64,000 nucleotides of DNA from CAWEHU01 sp963808965. GTDB lineage: Bacteria; Pseudomonadota; Alphaproteobacteria; Acetobacterales; Acetobacteraceae. Under the pieces are notes generated by a model. That model was not told where the DNA came from and did not search any database. It saw nothing but the letters and a program-made list of their open reading frames with translations. The stretch is from NCBI GenBank assembly GCA_963808965.1, contig CAWEHU010000012.1, positions 62,001 through 126,000 on the forward strand. Reading direction: 5' to 3'. Position 1 is the first letter of the stretch; the number at the start of each line of letters is the position of its first letter. The position numbers were made by a program, and so were the translations under genes. This document shows positions 36,051 to 44,681 of this stretch, one piece after another.

Positions 36051-37493
36051 ATGGCCATCAACAACGTTGTCACAGAGATAGGAACGGGAGCCGGGACACG
36101 CGATTCCGCGGCCGCACCGTCGCACGCTCGCCGATCGCTTGCCCTTATGACGCTCTGCCTCGCAGTGCTGATCGCTCAGCTCGATACCTCCGTTGTGAAC
36201 TTGGCCGTTCGGCCCATCGGAGAATATTTCAAGGCCGAGATCGCCGCTCTGCAATGGGTCGTGGACGGCTACAATCTTCTCTACGCCGTCCTGCTCCTGA
36301 CGGGCGGCCTGTTGGCCGATCTCTACGGCCGGCGGCGGGTGTTCATGGCCGGCGCCGCCATCTTCACCGCGGCCTCTTTGCTGTGCGCCGCAGCCCCTGG
36401 CATCGCGCTGCTGATCGGCGGCCGGGCGCTGGCCGGCATCGGGGCAGCTCTGATGCTGCCCGCTTCACTGGCGATCATCCGGGTGGTGTGGCCGGACCCG
36501 GCCCAGCGCGCGCACGCGCTCGGGATATGGGCGGGGTGCAACGGCGTCGCCCTGGCGATCGGCCCGACGCTCGGAGGATTGCTGATCCGCGGATTCGGGT
36601 GGCGCAGCATCTTCGTGGTCGTGATTCCGCTTGGGCTCGCCGCGCTGGCTCTCGCCAGGCCAACGCTTCCGGAGTCGTCCGACCCGCAGGAGCGCGCGTT
36701 CGATGCGCCGGGCCAAATCCTCGGGGCGATCGCCCTCGGCGCTCTGGCCCTGGCCGCGATCGAGGCGCATGGCAGACCGCTCGCCGCCCTGGCCGCTTTC
36801 GCGACCTCCACAATCGCGCTGACATGGTTCGTCACCATCGAGGCGAAACGGGGCGCTGCCGCCCTTGTGCCGCTAGATCTGTTCCGCGTGCCCGCATTCC
36901 GCGGCGCCATGTCGGCGACGGCGGGAATGACCTTCGGCATGTATGGCGTGCTATTCCTGCTGCCCCTGGCATGGCAGACCGGCGGCAGATTGAGCGCCGT
37001 GGGCGCGGCGATCGCCCTGATGCCGATGGCGCTGGTTTTCGTTCTCGTGTCGCCGTTCTCCGGCGTGCTGTCCCGCATGGCCGGATCGCGTCTCATGACC
37101 AGTGGTGGCGTTGCGGTGATCGGCTGCGGCCTGCTCGTCCTCGCCGCGACGGCCGGGTGGCCCTCGCTTGGAATGGCGGAGCTTGGATTGGCGCTGACCG
37201 GCCTTGGCATGGGATGCGCGACGGGGCCGCTGCTCGACGTGGCCGTTTCGGCCGTGTCCCCCGCGCGTTCCGGAACCGCTGCCGCGCTGGTCAATGTGGC
37301 GCGCATGGCGGGCGCAACGATTGGGGTCGCCATGCTCGGGACCATTTTTGCAAGCCTTCACGGAGGTGCGGCGGGATTGCGGTTCGCCATGCTCTCGGGT
37401 GCATTGGTCCAGCTCACGGGGGCAGCCGTGGCGTGGAGGGAAGCCCGCCCTAGGTCCCGGCAGACACCGGCGAATTTGGCGAGGCGTTGCTGA
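36051..37493 (+). CDS. MFS transporter, DHA2-type drug efflux family
   Basis: 480 residues, about 14 transmembrane segments. Motif A variant GGLLADLYGRRRVFMAG between helices 2 and 3; DTSVVNLAVRPIGEYF in helix 1; WRSIFVVVIPLG at helix 6. These fit the DHA2 (EmrB/QacA) family of proton-coupled exporters. Divergent from the ArsR-type regulator 128 bases away, suggesting inducible efflux. Substrate unknown. Confidence 0.93.
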   Translation: MAINNVVTEIGTGAGTRDSAAAPSHARRSLALMTLCLAVLIAQLDTSVVNLAVRPIGEYFKAEIAALQWVVDGYNLLYAVLLLTGGLLADLYGRRRVFMAGAAIFTAASLLCAAAPGIALLIGGRALAGIGAALMLPASLAIIRVVWPDPAQRAHALGIWAGCNGVALAIGPTLGGLLIRGFGWRSIFVVVIPLGLAALALARPTLPESSDPQERAFDAPGQILGAIALGALALAAIEAHGRPLAALAAFATSTIALTWFVTIEAKRGAAALVPLDLFRVPAFRGAMSATAGMTFGMYGVLFLLPLAWQTGGRLSAVGAAIALMPMALVFVLVSPFSGVLSRMAGSRLMTSGGVAVIGCGLLVLAATAGWPSLGMAELGLALTGLGMGCATGPLLDVAVSAVSPARSGTAAALVNVARMAGATIGVAMLGTIFASLHGGAAGLRFAMLSGALVQLTGAAVAWREARPRSRQTPANLARRC

Positions 37494-37499
37494 AGCACA

Positions 37500-38195
37500 T
37501 CACCGCGAAAGGCCGACCAACGGCTCGAAGCCAGTGATCTCGCCGCGCCAGCACGCGAACGGGCCTTCGTCCAAATCCCAGCTTACCTCTGCGCGGGCTG
37601 GGAGCCGATAGGAGCCAAACTGCCGATAATCGGAGAAGCGCCCGGACCAGCGGGACGGGATCATGCGCCCGCCTTCCGCGCGTGGCCGGTCATCCGCCTC
37701 GATGCGCCTGATGACGCCAGCGTCGAACAGCAAGCGAACTCGCGCCGGGCCGGCCGAACTTGGTGCGGACACTTCGACTGTATCCTCGGCAAGCTCGCGC
37801 CAGCTTAGGTGCGGGTTGTACAGCATGGCGTGCGGCGCCCACACGAGTTCGGCAAGGTAGCGCATCAGCTCGCCCTTGTCGGTCTCCGGCCCCGTGGACC
37901 GCGCGAGCCGCACAAAGCCGAACAGGCGTGCTTCCAGGCACCCCTTGCCGTTCGCGTACTCGTCTGCGATGCGCAGAGAAACAAGCGGCGCGACACGCAT
38001 ACGCGCACGCCAGACGAAACCCGGCTCGCGAACGCGGATCGTCTGCGTGGCGTCGAAAGCCTTCCACGCACCGCTCGGCTTGAGACGCATGGCGCCGCGC
38101 TGACTCAGCCCCATGCTCTCCGGGATCGCGTTCACGGGCGCGGCATGGGCGACGTAATCGCGGATCGGTGCCGGGATCTGCGTGGATGTGTCCAT
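37500..38195 (-). CDS. DUF6544 family protein
   Basis: 231 residues with the DUF6544 pattern: PIRDYVAHA at the N-terminus, GLSQRGAMRLKPSGAWKAF, FVWRARMRVAPLVSLRIADEY, GELMRYLAELVWAPHAML and GRFSDYRQFGSYRLPARAEV. Function unknown. Convergent with the MFS gene, 6 bases between stops, and just upstream of the damaged AEC transporter. Confidence 0.85.
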   Translation of the reverse strand: MDTSTQIPAPIRDYVAHAAPVNAIPESMGLSQRGAMRLKPSGAWKAFDATQTIRVREPGFVWRARMRVAPLVSLRIADEYANGKGCLEARLFGFVRLARSTGPETDKGELMRYLAELVWAPHAMLYNPHLSWRELAEDTVEVSAPSSAGPARVRLLFDAGVIRRIEADDRPRAEGGRMIPSRWSGRFSDYRQFGSYRLPARAEVSWDLDEGPFACWRGEITGFEPLVGLSR

Positions 38196-38199
38196 CGCC

Positions 38200-38690
38200 T
38201 CACACGCTTTGGAGCATGTACCACCAGGCTGGGAGCGTGAGGAACGAGAGAACGGTCCCGACGCCCACCATCAGCGTGATGAGGGTCGGATTGAGCCCAT
38301 ACTGACTCGCGACGATGGACGCGCCGATCTGTGGTCCCATCGCGGATTCGAACAGTGTCACACGCATCGTTTCCCCGTGCTGGTGGAGCGGACCACACAT
38401 ATATGATCGCGACCAGGGCCGGGCCGATCAGCAGCTTGAAGGCGAGGCCTGTTACCAGCGGCCGCACGTTGTCGCCGATCTGGTCCAGCCGCAACTGGAG
38501 CCCGACCGAAACGAGCGCGAGAGGAACCAGCGTCGCCCCGATCCGGCGTAGCAAATCCAAAATCCACTCGGGATAGTTCACGGGCATCAGCACAAGCGCA
38601 AGCAGCAGGGCGAGCAGCGGAGGGAAAGTCAGGATCCTGATATTGCTCGTCGGTCCTCCACTTCCGGCCCGCAAAGGAATCGGACGGACG
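38200..38690 (-). pseudogene. truncated AEC-family transporter
   Basis: Only the C-terminal half of an auxin-efflux-carrier (AEC) permease remains: FPPLLALLLALVLMPV, RIGATLVPLALVSVGLQLRL, LAFKLLIGPALVAIIYV, then, in another frame, TLFESAMGPQIGASIVASQYG and GVGTVLSFLTLPAWWYML. The frame changes near 38395. The first ~130 residues are missing and there is no space for them before the next gene, so this is a true deletion and not just a base error. Confidence 0.8.
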
Positions 38691-38783
38691 CCAGCAAGGC
38701 CCGGCCGCTGCCGACCGTTTGGAAGAGAGCAAAACCGAAAGGGACTCGCTGTTAACTAGCTCACAACCCGCACGCTGCGCCGG

Positions 38784-39962
38784 TCACGCACTCTCGCGGA
38801 ACAGTTCGCGCCCGATGAGCATGCGTCGAATCTCACTCGTGCCAGCGCCGATCTCGTACAGCTTGGCATCGCGCAGCAATCGGCCGGTCGGGTATTCGTT
38901 GATGTAACCGTTGCCGCCGAGGCACTGGATCGCTTCGAGCGCCATCCAGGTCGCCTTCTCGGCTGCGTAGAGGATCGCGCCTGCGGCGTCCTTGCGCGTG
39001 GTCTCGCCCCGGTCGCAGGCCTTCGCCACCGCGTAAACGTACGCCTTCGACGCGTTCATCGTCGCATACATGTCGGCGATCTTGCCCTGCATGAGCTGGA
39101 ATTCGCCGATGGGCTGGCCGAACTGGCGCCGCTCGTGCAGGTACGGCATCACCGCATCCATGCAGGCCTGCATGATCCCGATTGGCCCGGCTGCGAGAAC
39201 CGCGCGCTCGTAATCGAGTCCGCTCATCAGCACGTTGACGCCGCGGCCTACGGTGCCGAGCACATTCTCCTCCGGCACCTCGCAATCCTGAAACACAAGC
39301 TCGCACGTGTTCGAGCCGCGCATCCCGAGCTTGTCCAGTTTCTGGGCGGTGGAGAAACCCTTGAATCCTTTCTCGATCAGGAACGCGGTTATGCCGCGCG
39401 GGCCGGCGTCCGGGTCAGTTTTCGCATAGACGACCAGCGTGTCCGCGTTCGGCCCGTTGGTGATCCACATCTTGTTGCCGTTCAGCACGTAGCGGTCGCC
39501 GCGCTTGTCCGCCCGCGTGCGCATCCCGACGACGTCCGATCCCGCGCCCGGCTCGCTCATCGCCAGCGCGCCGACATGCTCGCCGCTGACGAGTTTCGGC
39601 AGATACCGCCGCTTCTGCTCCTCGGTCCCGTTCCGCCGGATCTGGTTCACACACAAATTGGAGTGCGCCCCATAGGACAGGCCGACGGATGCGGACGCCC
39701 GCGAGATTTCCTCCATGGCGACGACATGCTCGAGATAGCCCATCCCGGCGCCGCCGTACTCCTCCTCGACGGTCACGCCGAGCACGCCCAAATCCCCGAG
39801 CTTGCGCCAAAGGTCGGCGGGAAATTCATTCTCGCGGTCGATGTCGGCGGCGCGAGGTGCGATCTCGTCGGCCGCGAAGTTCTCCACTTGCGAGCGCAGC
39901 ATGTCGGCCGCCTCGCCGAGGTCGAAGTTCAACGCCGGCAAACGGTTCGGAAGTGCGGCCAT
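38784..39962 (-). CDS. ivd: isovaleryl-CoA dehydrogenase
   Basis: FAD-dependent acyl-CoA dehydrogenase of leucine degradation. About 392 residues: EEEYGGAGMGYLEHVVAMEE, LAMSEPGAGSDVVGM, NGNKMWITNGPNADTLVVYAK, then the helix holding the IVD-type catalytic Glu (SGLDYERAVLAAGPIGIMQA) and the C-terminal QCLGGNGYINEYPTGRLLRD. Start ATG 39962 (MAALPNRLPAL) has aaaggatggg upstream. The other leucine-pathway genes (mccA/B) are not adjacent. Confidence 0.93.
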   Translation of the reverse strand: MAALPNRLPALNFDLGEAADMLRSQVENFAADEIAPRAADIDRENEFPADLWRKLGDLGVLGVTVEEEYGGAGMGYLEHVVAMEEISRASASVGLSYGAHSNLCVNQIRRNGTEEQKRRYLPKLVSGEHVGALAMSEPGAGSDVVGMRTRADKRGDRYVLNGNKMWITNGPNADTLVVYAKTDPDAGPRGITAFLIEKGFKGFSTAQKLDKLGMRGSNTCELVFQDCEVPEENVLGTVGRGVNVLMSGLDYERAVLAAGPIGIMQACMDAVMPYLHERRQFGQPIGEFQLMQGKIADMYATMNASKAYVYAVAKACDRGETTRKDAAGAILYAAEKATWMALEAIQCLGGNGYINEYPTGRLLRDAKLYEIGAGTSEIRRMLIGRELFRESA

Positions 39963-40069
39963 GACGCGCCCATCCTTTCGGTCGCGAGCTCCGGTCGGCA
40001 CCGGGCCCCGTGCCGACCAGGATCGTCCATTTCCCGCGTCAAGCCAAGCCGGACACCTCAGTGCGTTGT

Positions 40070-40132
40070 GAGCACGCGATCTGCCCGGTAACAGGCAACA
40101 CGTGATCTGTCCGGTGCGTTTGACCCTTGGAG
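40070..40132 (+). repeat. direct repeat, left copy
   Basis: ~60-bp sequence beginning gagcacgcgatctg and ending gtgcgtttgacccttgg. A near copy in the same orientation is at 42512-42571. Within each copy a shorter unit, gatctg[ct]ccggt, occurs twice. The pair brackets a ~2.4-kb segment with lower GC content. Confidence 0.75.
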
Positions 40133-40277
40133 GGCGTCGGACGGATCAACGGCAGGCCTTTGGGCCGACCCGTAGGAGACACAGGAACGCGTCCGCTCTG
40201 CCGGGCGGCTTTCCTAGGGAAACCCGGCCTAATTCCGGCTCCGCTCCCGACAGAGCGCAGACGCAAATCTCCTTCGG

Positions 40278-41090
40278 TTAGGCAGCCTGGCGGGCGGCAG
40301 CGTTGTTTTCTCTGGTGATAGAGCTCGCAGTGATCGCCTCACACCAGTGGAAATTTAGCGCATAGCCTTCGAGACACAGCTCGATAAACTCGTCCCGCCG
40401 GTCGGCGGGGACGAGCTCAGCCAACATCCTCCGGGTCATCTCGACATGAACGGCCTCGGCGGGCGCGTCCCCGCCTACATGGCCGTAGAAATAGACGAGG
40501 CGCTCATCCTGTGGCAGATCAAAGGACGAGCACACCGCGTCCCACAAAGCGGTGATCATCTCCTGTGCATGGCACTCGAACCCGATCATGTAGGCGACGT
40601 TGCGATTCCGGCGCGGATCCGACAGTCCGTCCAGCAGCTCGTCCAGGTAGCGTGTGGTCGCCGCGCTTCGATGAGGCTGGACTCCCTTGCCAAGGATGGT
40701 GCGAATATCTTCGCGTAGCCAATGCGAGTGATAGTTCTTGTGGGTCGCGATGAGCTGGAGGAGACCTTCGTTCCCTCTCTCCAACGTAAGCTTATGGCCG
40801 CCCATTTCGTCCCACACCAAAAAGCCGCCGATAGCTCCGGTGATCTCGGCGTTCTTGTCCGTATCGCCTCCGGCGCGCAGCGCAGCCTTATAGGTTTCGT
40901 GGATAGCGCCTGCCTGGATGAACGGGAAGGCTATTGACATTGCGAGATAATCGGCAATGACCGTTTCGAAATTGTCCTTATGGACACCATTCCGGAACGG
41001 GTGGTCCAGAAAGCGCTCGCCGATCCGTCTGCTCAGCTCTTCAATGATGGCGGCGGGCGCCTGACCTGGACCAATCTGATGTGCGTTCAC
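40278..41090 (-). CDS. haem-oxygenase-fold (TenA/PqqC-like) putative iron-dependent oxidase
   Basis: About 270 residues, all-helical. Segments typical of the TenA/PqqC/HDO superfamily: LDHPFRNGVHKDNFETVIADY, an E-x-x-x-H in WDEMGGHKLTL, an E-x-H in IGFECHAQEMITALW, and FYGHVGGDAPAEAVHVEM near the C-terminus; together these give enough Glu/His/Asp for a metal site. Resembles the 'iron-containing redox enzyme' group (UndA and SznF relatives), but the substrate is unknown. Start GTG 41090 has aggagag upstream. Lies between the direct repeats. Confidence 0.7.
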   Translation of the reverse strand: MNAHQIGPGQAPAAIIEELSRRIGERFLDHPFRNGVHKDNFETVIADYLAMSIAFPFIQAGAIHETYKAALRAGGDTDKNAEITGAIGGFLVWDEMGGHKLTLERGNEGLLQLIATHKNYHSHWLREDIRTILGKGVQPHRSAATTRYLDELLDGLSDPRRNRNVAYMIGFECHAQEMITALWDAVCSSFDLPQDERLVYFYGHVGGDAPAEAVHVEMTRRMLAELVPADRRDEFIELCLEGYALNFHWCEAITASSITRENNAAARQAA

Positions 41091-41126
41091 GGCCTCTCTC
41101 CTGTTCCCCCGGGGAAATGTCCCCAA

Positions 41127-41647
41127 ATTCTGTTGCAGTTTTCAAACCGACTCGGACCCGCGGCCAACCACGCGAGTAGCCTAAGTTTCAGAGGGGGCTC
41201 GTTTCGTCAGGGCTCCGGCCGATCCGTTCAGGACGAGCAGGCTCTTTTCCCACCTAGCAACTGGCATGCCCAAGCAAGGGCCAGGTCTGCAACTTTCATA
41301 CCAAGCTGCAGAACGCACCAATTTCAGGGGCGCGGCGGGGCAAAAAAACTCAAAGTGTAAAATTTCGCGACACTTTGAGGCCGCTCCGCCGAACGGCTAT
41401 CCAGGATTTCGAGATTCGGCTTACAATATAGATGGAGCCGCAACCTTGGCGACTAATCCGGTTCTCGGCTTCAAGGCTCTTATCCCTGGATGGGCCCGCC
41501 TTGGGTACCGCCGGCTGCAAGCGGACGTGGGATGCGTCTTAGTAATGGCGTAAAGCTTTCCGACAGCTTCACGGCATGATTGCATGGCCGCCTAAAGTAT
41601 CGCTTAAATCACCTAACCGGCTTTCCAAGAAGTCGCATGATGACGGA
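41127..41647. other. gene-free stretch with a terminator
   Basis: About 520 bases, less GC-rich than the surroundings, with no convincing reading frame. It contains the start region of the haem-oxygenase-fold gene at its left end and a minus-strand terminator hairpin at 41342-41379. The ~270 bases between the GNAT stop and that terminator could be a 3' UTR or a small RNA. Confidence 0.5.
41342..41379 (-). terminator. intrinsic terminator, minus strand
   Basis: On the minus strand, ctcaaagtgt and acactttgag form a perfect 10-bp stem with an 11-base loop, followed at once by seven T residues. A textbook rho-independent terminator for leftward transcription from the GNAT gene, ~270 bases after its stop and ahead of the haem-oxygenase-fold gene. 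Confidence 0.85.
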
Positions 41648-42328
41648 TCATGAAGCTGTTGCTCCGCCTTCGTCCCGATGGATAGGAAGGAGTGCCTCCA
41701 TGTCCAGCACGCCGCCCACCGATATCGTGCGATGAAAGCCGGGCCTGGATATCCGGCAGAATGGTCCGATACAAGTCGCCTGTACCGTGGTTTCGCCTGC
41801 GTGTTCCGTGGTCAGGATGACTGCGCGGGACGGATTGGTAACCTGGGCGTGACCCCACACCTGCCTGGCGCCGTGTACGAAGCATTGTTCCACCGACTGT
41901 ATCAGCAGAGTCTTGTACAAGCCCTGTCGACGATAGGCCGGAACGGTGAAGGCGTCCCAGAGGAAACCGATGCCGGGGGGGACCTTCATGCCAATCCCAA
42001 AATCAAAAGGCGAAATCTGAGAACCACCTTCGGCGACGGTAAACCACATCCAGGATTGGATATGATCGTCTGGGCCAACGGCATAAAGGACCCAATGTCC
42101 GGCCCTTAGCCAAGCGCGATACTGATCCACGGAAGCTCCTCGCAAGACCGCCATGCGTTCGCCAATGGCCTCATCGCGCTTACCTGCCAATATGATCCGC
42201 CCTTGCGTGAGCTGCGGCAGTTGGGACTGGCGCTCCCAGACGAAGAAGCTCCACGTTCTGCGACAGACCTGATTTCGGTATGCCCAGTAGAGCCGACTGA
42301 GCCTCTGCCGGGCGCTTCGGTGGATCAT
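41648..42328 (-). CDS. GNAT-like acetyltransferase
   Basis: 226 residues. N-terminal basic region (HRSARQRLSRLYWAYRNQV), then the GNAT core: SWMWFTVAEGGSQISPFDFG, the acetyl-CoA-binding turn VPAYRRQGLYKTLLIQSV and the following ARQVWGHAQVTNPSRAVIL. Reminiscent of acetyltransferases used in lipid or polysaccharide modification, but the acceptor cannot be told. Start ATG 42328 has aggaag ten bases upstream. Codon use is less GC-rich than in the flanking core genes, consistent with acquisition. Confidence 0.72.
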   Translation of the reverse strand: MIHRSARQRLSRLYWAYRNQVCRRTWSFFVWERQSQLPQLTQGRIILAGKRDEAIGERMAVLRGASVDQYRAWLRAGHWVLYAVGPDDHIQSWMWFTVAEGGSQISPFDFGIGMKVPPGIGFLWDAFTVPAYRRQGLYKTLLIQSVEQCFVHGARQVWGHAQVTNPSRAVILTTEHAGETTVQATCIGPFCRISRPGFHRTISVGGVLDMEALLPIHRDEGGATAS

Positions 42329-42813
42329 TCCATAGCTTCCTGTCGCGGCTTACTAGCCAGCGCTATGTGACACGAACCGGGGTGAGGGCGCGGCCTTAAT
42401 GAGGCTTGCCCGAATAGAGAAGCTCCATACGGTCAGCGCGTCGCCCTGGCTGATCCGATCAACATGCGACACCCTTTTGCGCCGAACAAGCCTCTGTTCA
42501 TCAGGTTTATCGAGCACGCGATCTGTCCGGTACAGGTGATGTGATCTGTCCGGTGCGTTTGGCCCTTGGGGGCTGGGGATGAGCGAACCGACATTCCGTC
42601 GCTCGGACCCGGCGACCGGCCATGGCCCGTGGACAAGCCAAACGGCTTGCCCACAGGCTCGACACCAGCAAAAGCGGTCAATTCATTTCCTACCTAAGCC
42701 GGACATCTTCGGGTGCTCGTTACGGCCGAGCGCCTCGTTGCCGGGTCGTGCGATAGATTTTATCATGCGAAGGCGAGGCTGCGGCGATCGCGGCCGTAAA
42801 GTGGGAGGCGCAC
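42329..42813. other. gene-free stretch with right direct repeat
   Basis: 484 bases between the GNAT gene and the acyl-CoA synthetase. It holds the right copy of the direct repeat (42512-42571). A further short match to sequence beside the left copy, aagccggaca[ct]ct, is at 42696 and 40046. No transposase or tRNA is recognisable. Confidence 0.5.
42512..42571 (+). repeat. direct repeat, right copy
   Basis: Begins gagcacgcgatctgtccgg and ends gtgcgtttggcccttggg. Aligns with 40070-40132 in the same orientation with a few substitutions and short gaps. Divergence between copies means the duplication is not recent. Confidence 0.75.
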
Positions 42814-44509
42814 ATGACCGAGAAGGCGCTCAGCTACGTGCATGGCGCGTCAGGCGCGCCGCTGCTCGGCGACACGCTCGGCGCCAGTTTCGACAAGACG
42901 GTCGCGCGATGGGGCGAGCGGCCGGGGCTGATCGTTCGCCAGCAAGGAATTCGGTGGAGTTATCGCGAACTCGGGGAGCGGGTGGATTCGTTCGCTGCCG
43001 GCCTCCTATCGCTCGGTCTCGCGCCGGGCGATCGCGTCGGCATCTGGTCCCCGAACAACGCCGAGTGGGCCGTAACGCAGTTCGCGACCGCGAAGGCCGG
43101 GCTGATCCTGGTGAACATAAACCCCTCCTACCGTCTCGCGGAACTGGAGTACACGCTGAACAAGGTCGGTTGCCGCGCCATCATCGCAGCGACCGCGTTC
43201 AAGACGAGCGACTATATCGGAATGCTAAACACGCTCGCCCCGGAACTGAAGGACTCGGATCCCGGTCATCTGACTGCCGCTCGTCTCCCGACCCTCCGGA
43301 TCGTCATCCAGATCGGGGATCCCGTTTCCGCAGGCGCGATCCCCTTCGGGCAGGTCTACCGGATGAGCGGAGCAAGCCAGCAGGATCGGCTCGCTGAGTT
43401 GGCCGGCACGTTGCAGTTCGACGATCCGATCAATATCCAGTTCACGTCCGGCACCACGGGCGCGCCGAAGGGCGCTACCCTGACGCACCACGGCATCCTC
43501 AACAACGGATTCTTCATCGGCGAGGCGATGCGGATGACGGCGCAGGACAAGCTCTGCATCCCCGTGCCGCTTTATCACTGCTTCGGCATGGTGCTGGGCA
43601 ATATCGCCTCCACGACGCACGGCGCCGCGATGGTCTATCCGGGAGAAGGCTTCGACGCACTCGCGACCTTGCAGACCGTCGCGGAAGAACGTTGCACCGG
43701 CCTGCATGGCGTGCCCACCATGTTCATCGCCGAGATGGACCATCCCGCCTTCGCGGGCTTCGACTTGTCGAGCCTGCGCACCGGCATCATGGCGGGAGCG
43801 CCGTGTCCGATCGAGGTGATGCGCCGCGTGATCAGCACGATGCACCTGAGCGAGATCACCATCGCGTACGGCATGACTGAAACGAGTCCGGTGAGCATCC
43901 AGACCTCGGTGGACGATCCTGTCGAGCGCCGCGTCACCACGGTCGGCCGTGTTCATCCGCATCAGGAGGTGAAGGTCGTCGATGCCGAGGGCCGCGTCGT
44001 GCCGCGCGGGGTTTCCGGCGAACTCTGTGTACGCGGCTATTCGGTGATGCTCGGCTACTGGGACGACCCCGAACGCACTGCCCAGGTGATTGACAAGGCG
44101 CGCTGGATGCATACCGGCGACCTCGCGGTGATGGACGACGAGGGCTACTGCAATATCGTCGGCCGCATCAAGGATCTGGTCATCCGAGGCGGTGAGAACA
44201 TCTCCCCGCGCGAAATCGAGGAATTCCTATACCGCCATCCGAGGATCCAGGATGTACAGGTATTCGGGGTTCCCGATCCGCGAATTCGGCGAGGAACTGT
44301 GCGCCTGGATTCGCGTCCGGCCCGGCGAGTCCTTGACCGAGGACGAGGTGCGCGAGTTCTGCCGTGGCCAGATCGCCCATTACAAGATCCCGCGCTACAT
44401 CCGCTTCGTGGACGAGTTCCCGATGACGGTCACGGGGAAGATCCAGAAATTCATCATGCGTGCGAAGATGCAGGAGGATCTGCAACTGGCGCAGGCGGAG
44501 ACGGCGTAA
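42814..44509 (+). CDS. AMP-binding fatty-acyl-CoA synthetase (frame broken)
   Basis: Activates carboxylic acids to acyl-CoA through an acyl-adenylate. P-loop INIQFTSGTTGAPKGATLTH, A5 motif ITIAYGMTETSP, A7 WMHTGDLAVMDDEGY, A8 GRIKDLVIRGGENISPREIE and A10 MTVTGKIQKFIMR with the catalytic Lys. The frame breaks near 44284 (cga-a-ttc); removing one a gives VPDPRFGEELCAWIRV and the full ~565 residues. Family resembles medium/long-chain or branched acyl-CoA synthetases. Near isovaleryl-CoA dehydrogenase and acuI, suggesting short/branched acid catabolism. Confidence 0.92.
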
Positions 44510-44681
44510 GTCAAAATAAGCCACAAGCGCAGCCAAGATCGGCACGTGGCGGGACGCGCGGACGGCTCGCGAAAAGCCGCGGCTGGGCCACCTTGAGCCA
44601 GCTCGGCGCGGGCTTGCCGAAGATGGACTGTCGAGGGCATGACGCCGCACGCGCGAGACGGTGCGAGCTGGAGAGCAAATC

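Noticed and set aside
41266..41553. Plus-strand ORF of 95 codons
   Set aside because: Runs through the terminator hairpin and has no family-like features.
40070..42571. Calling the direct repeats insertion-sequence ends of a named family
   Set aside because: No transposase, direct rather than inverted orientation, and no secure match to a known IS from memory.
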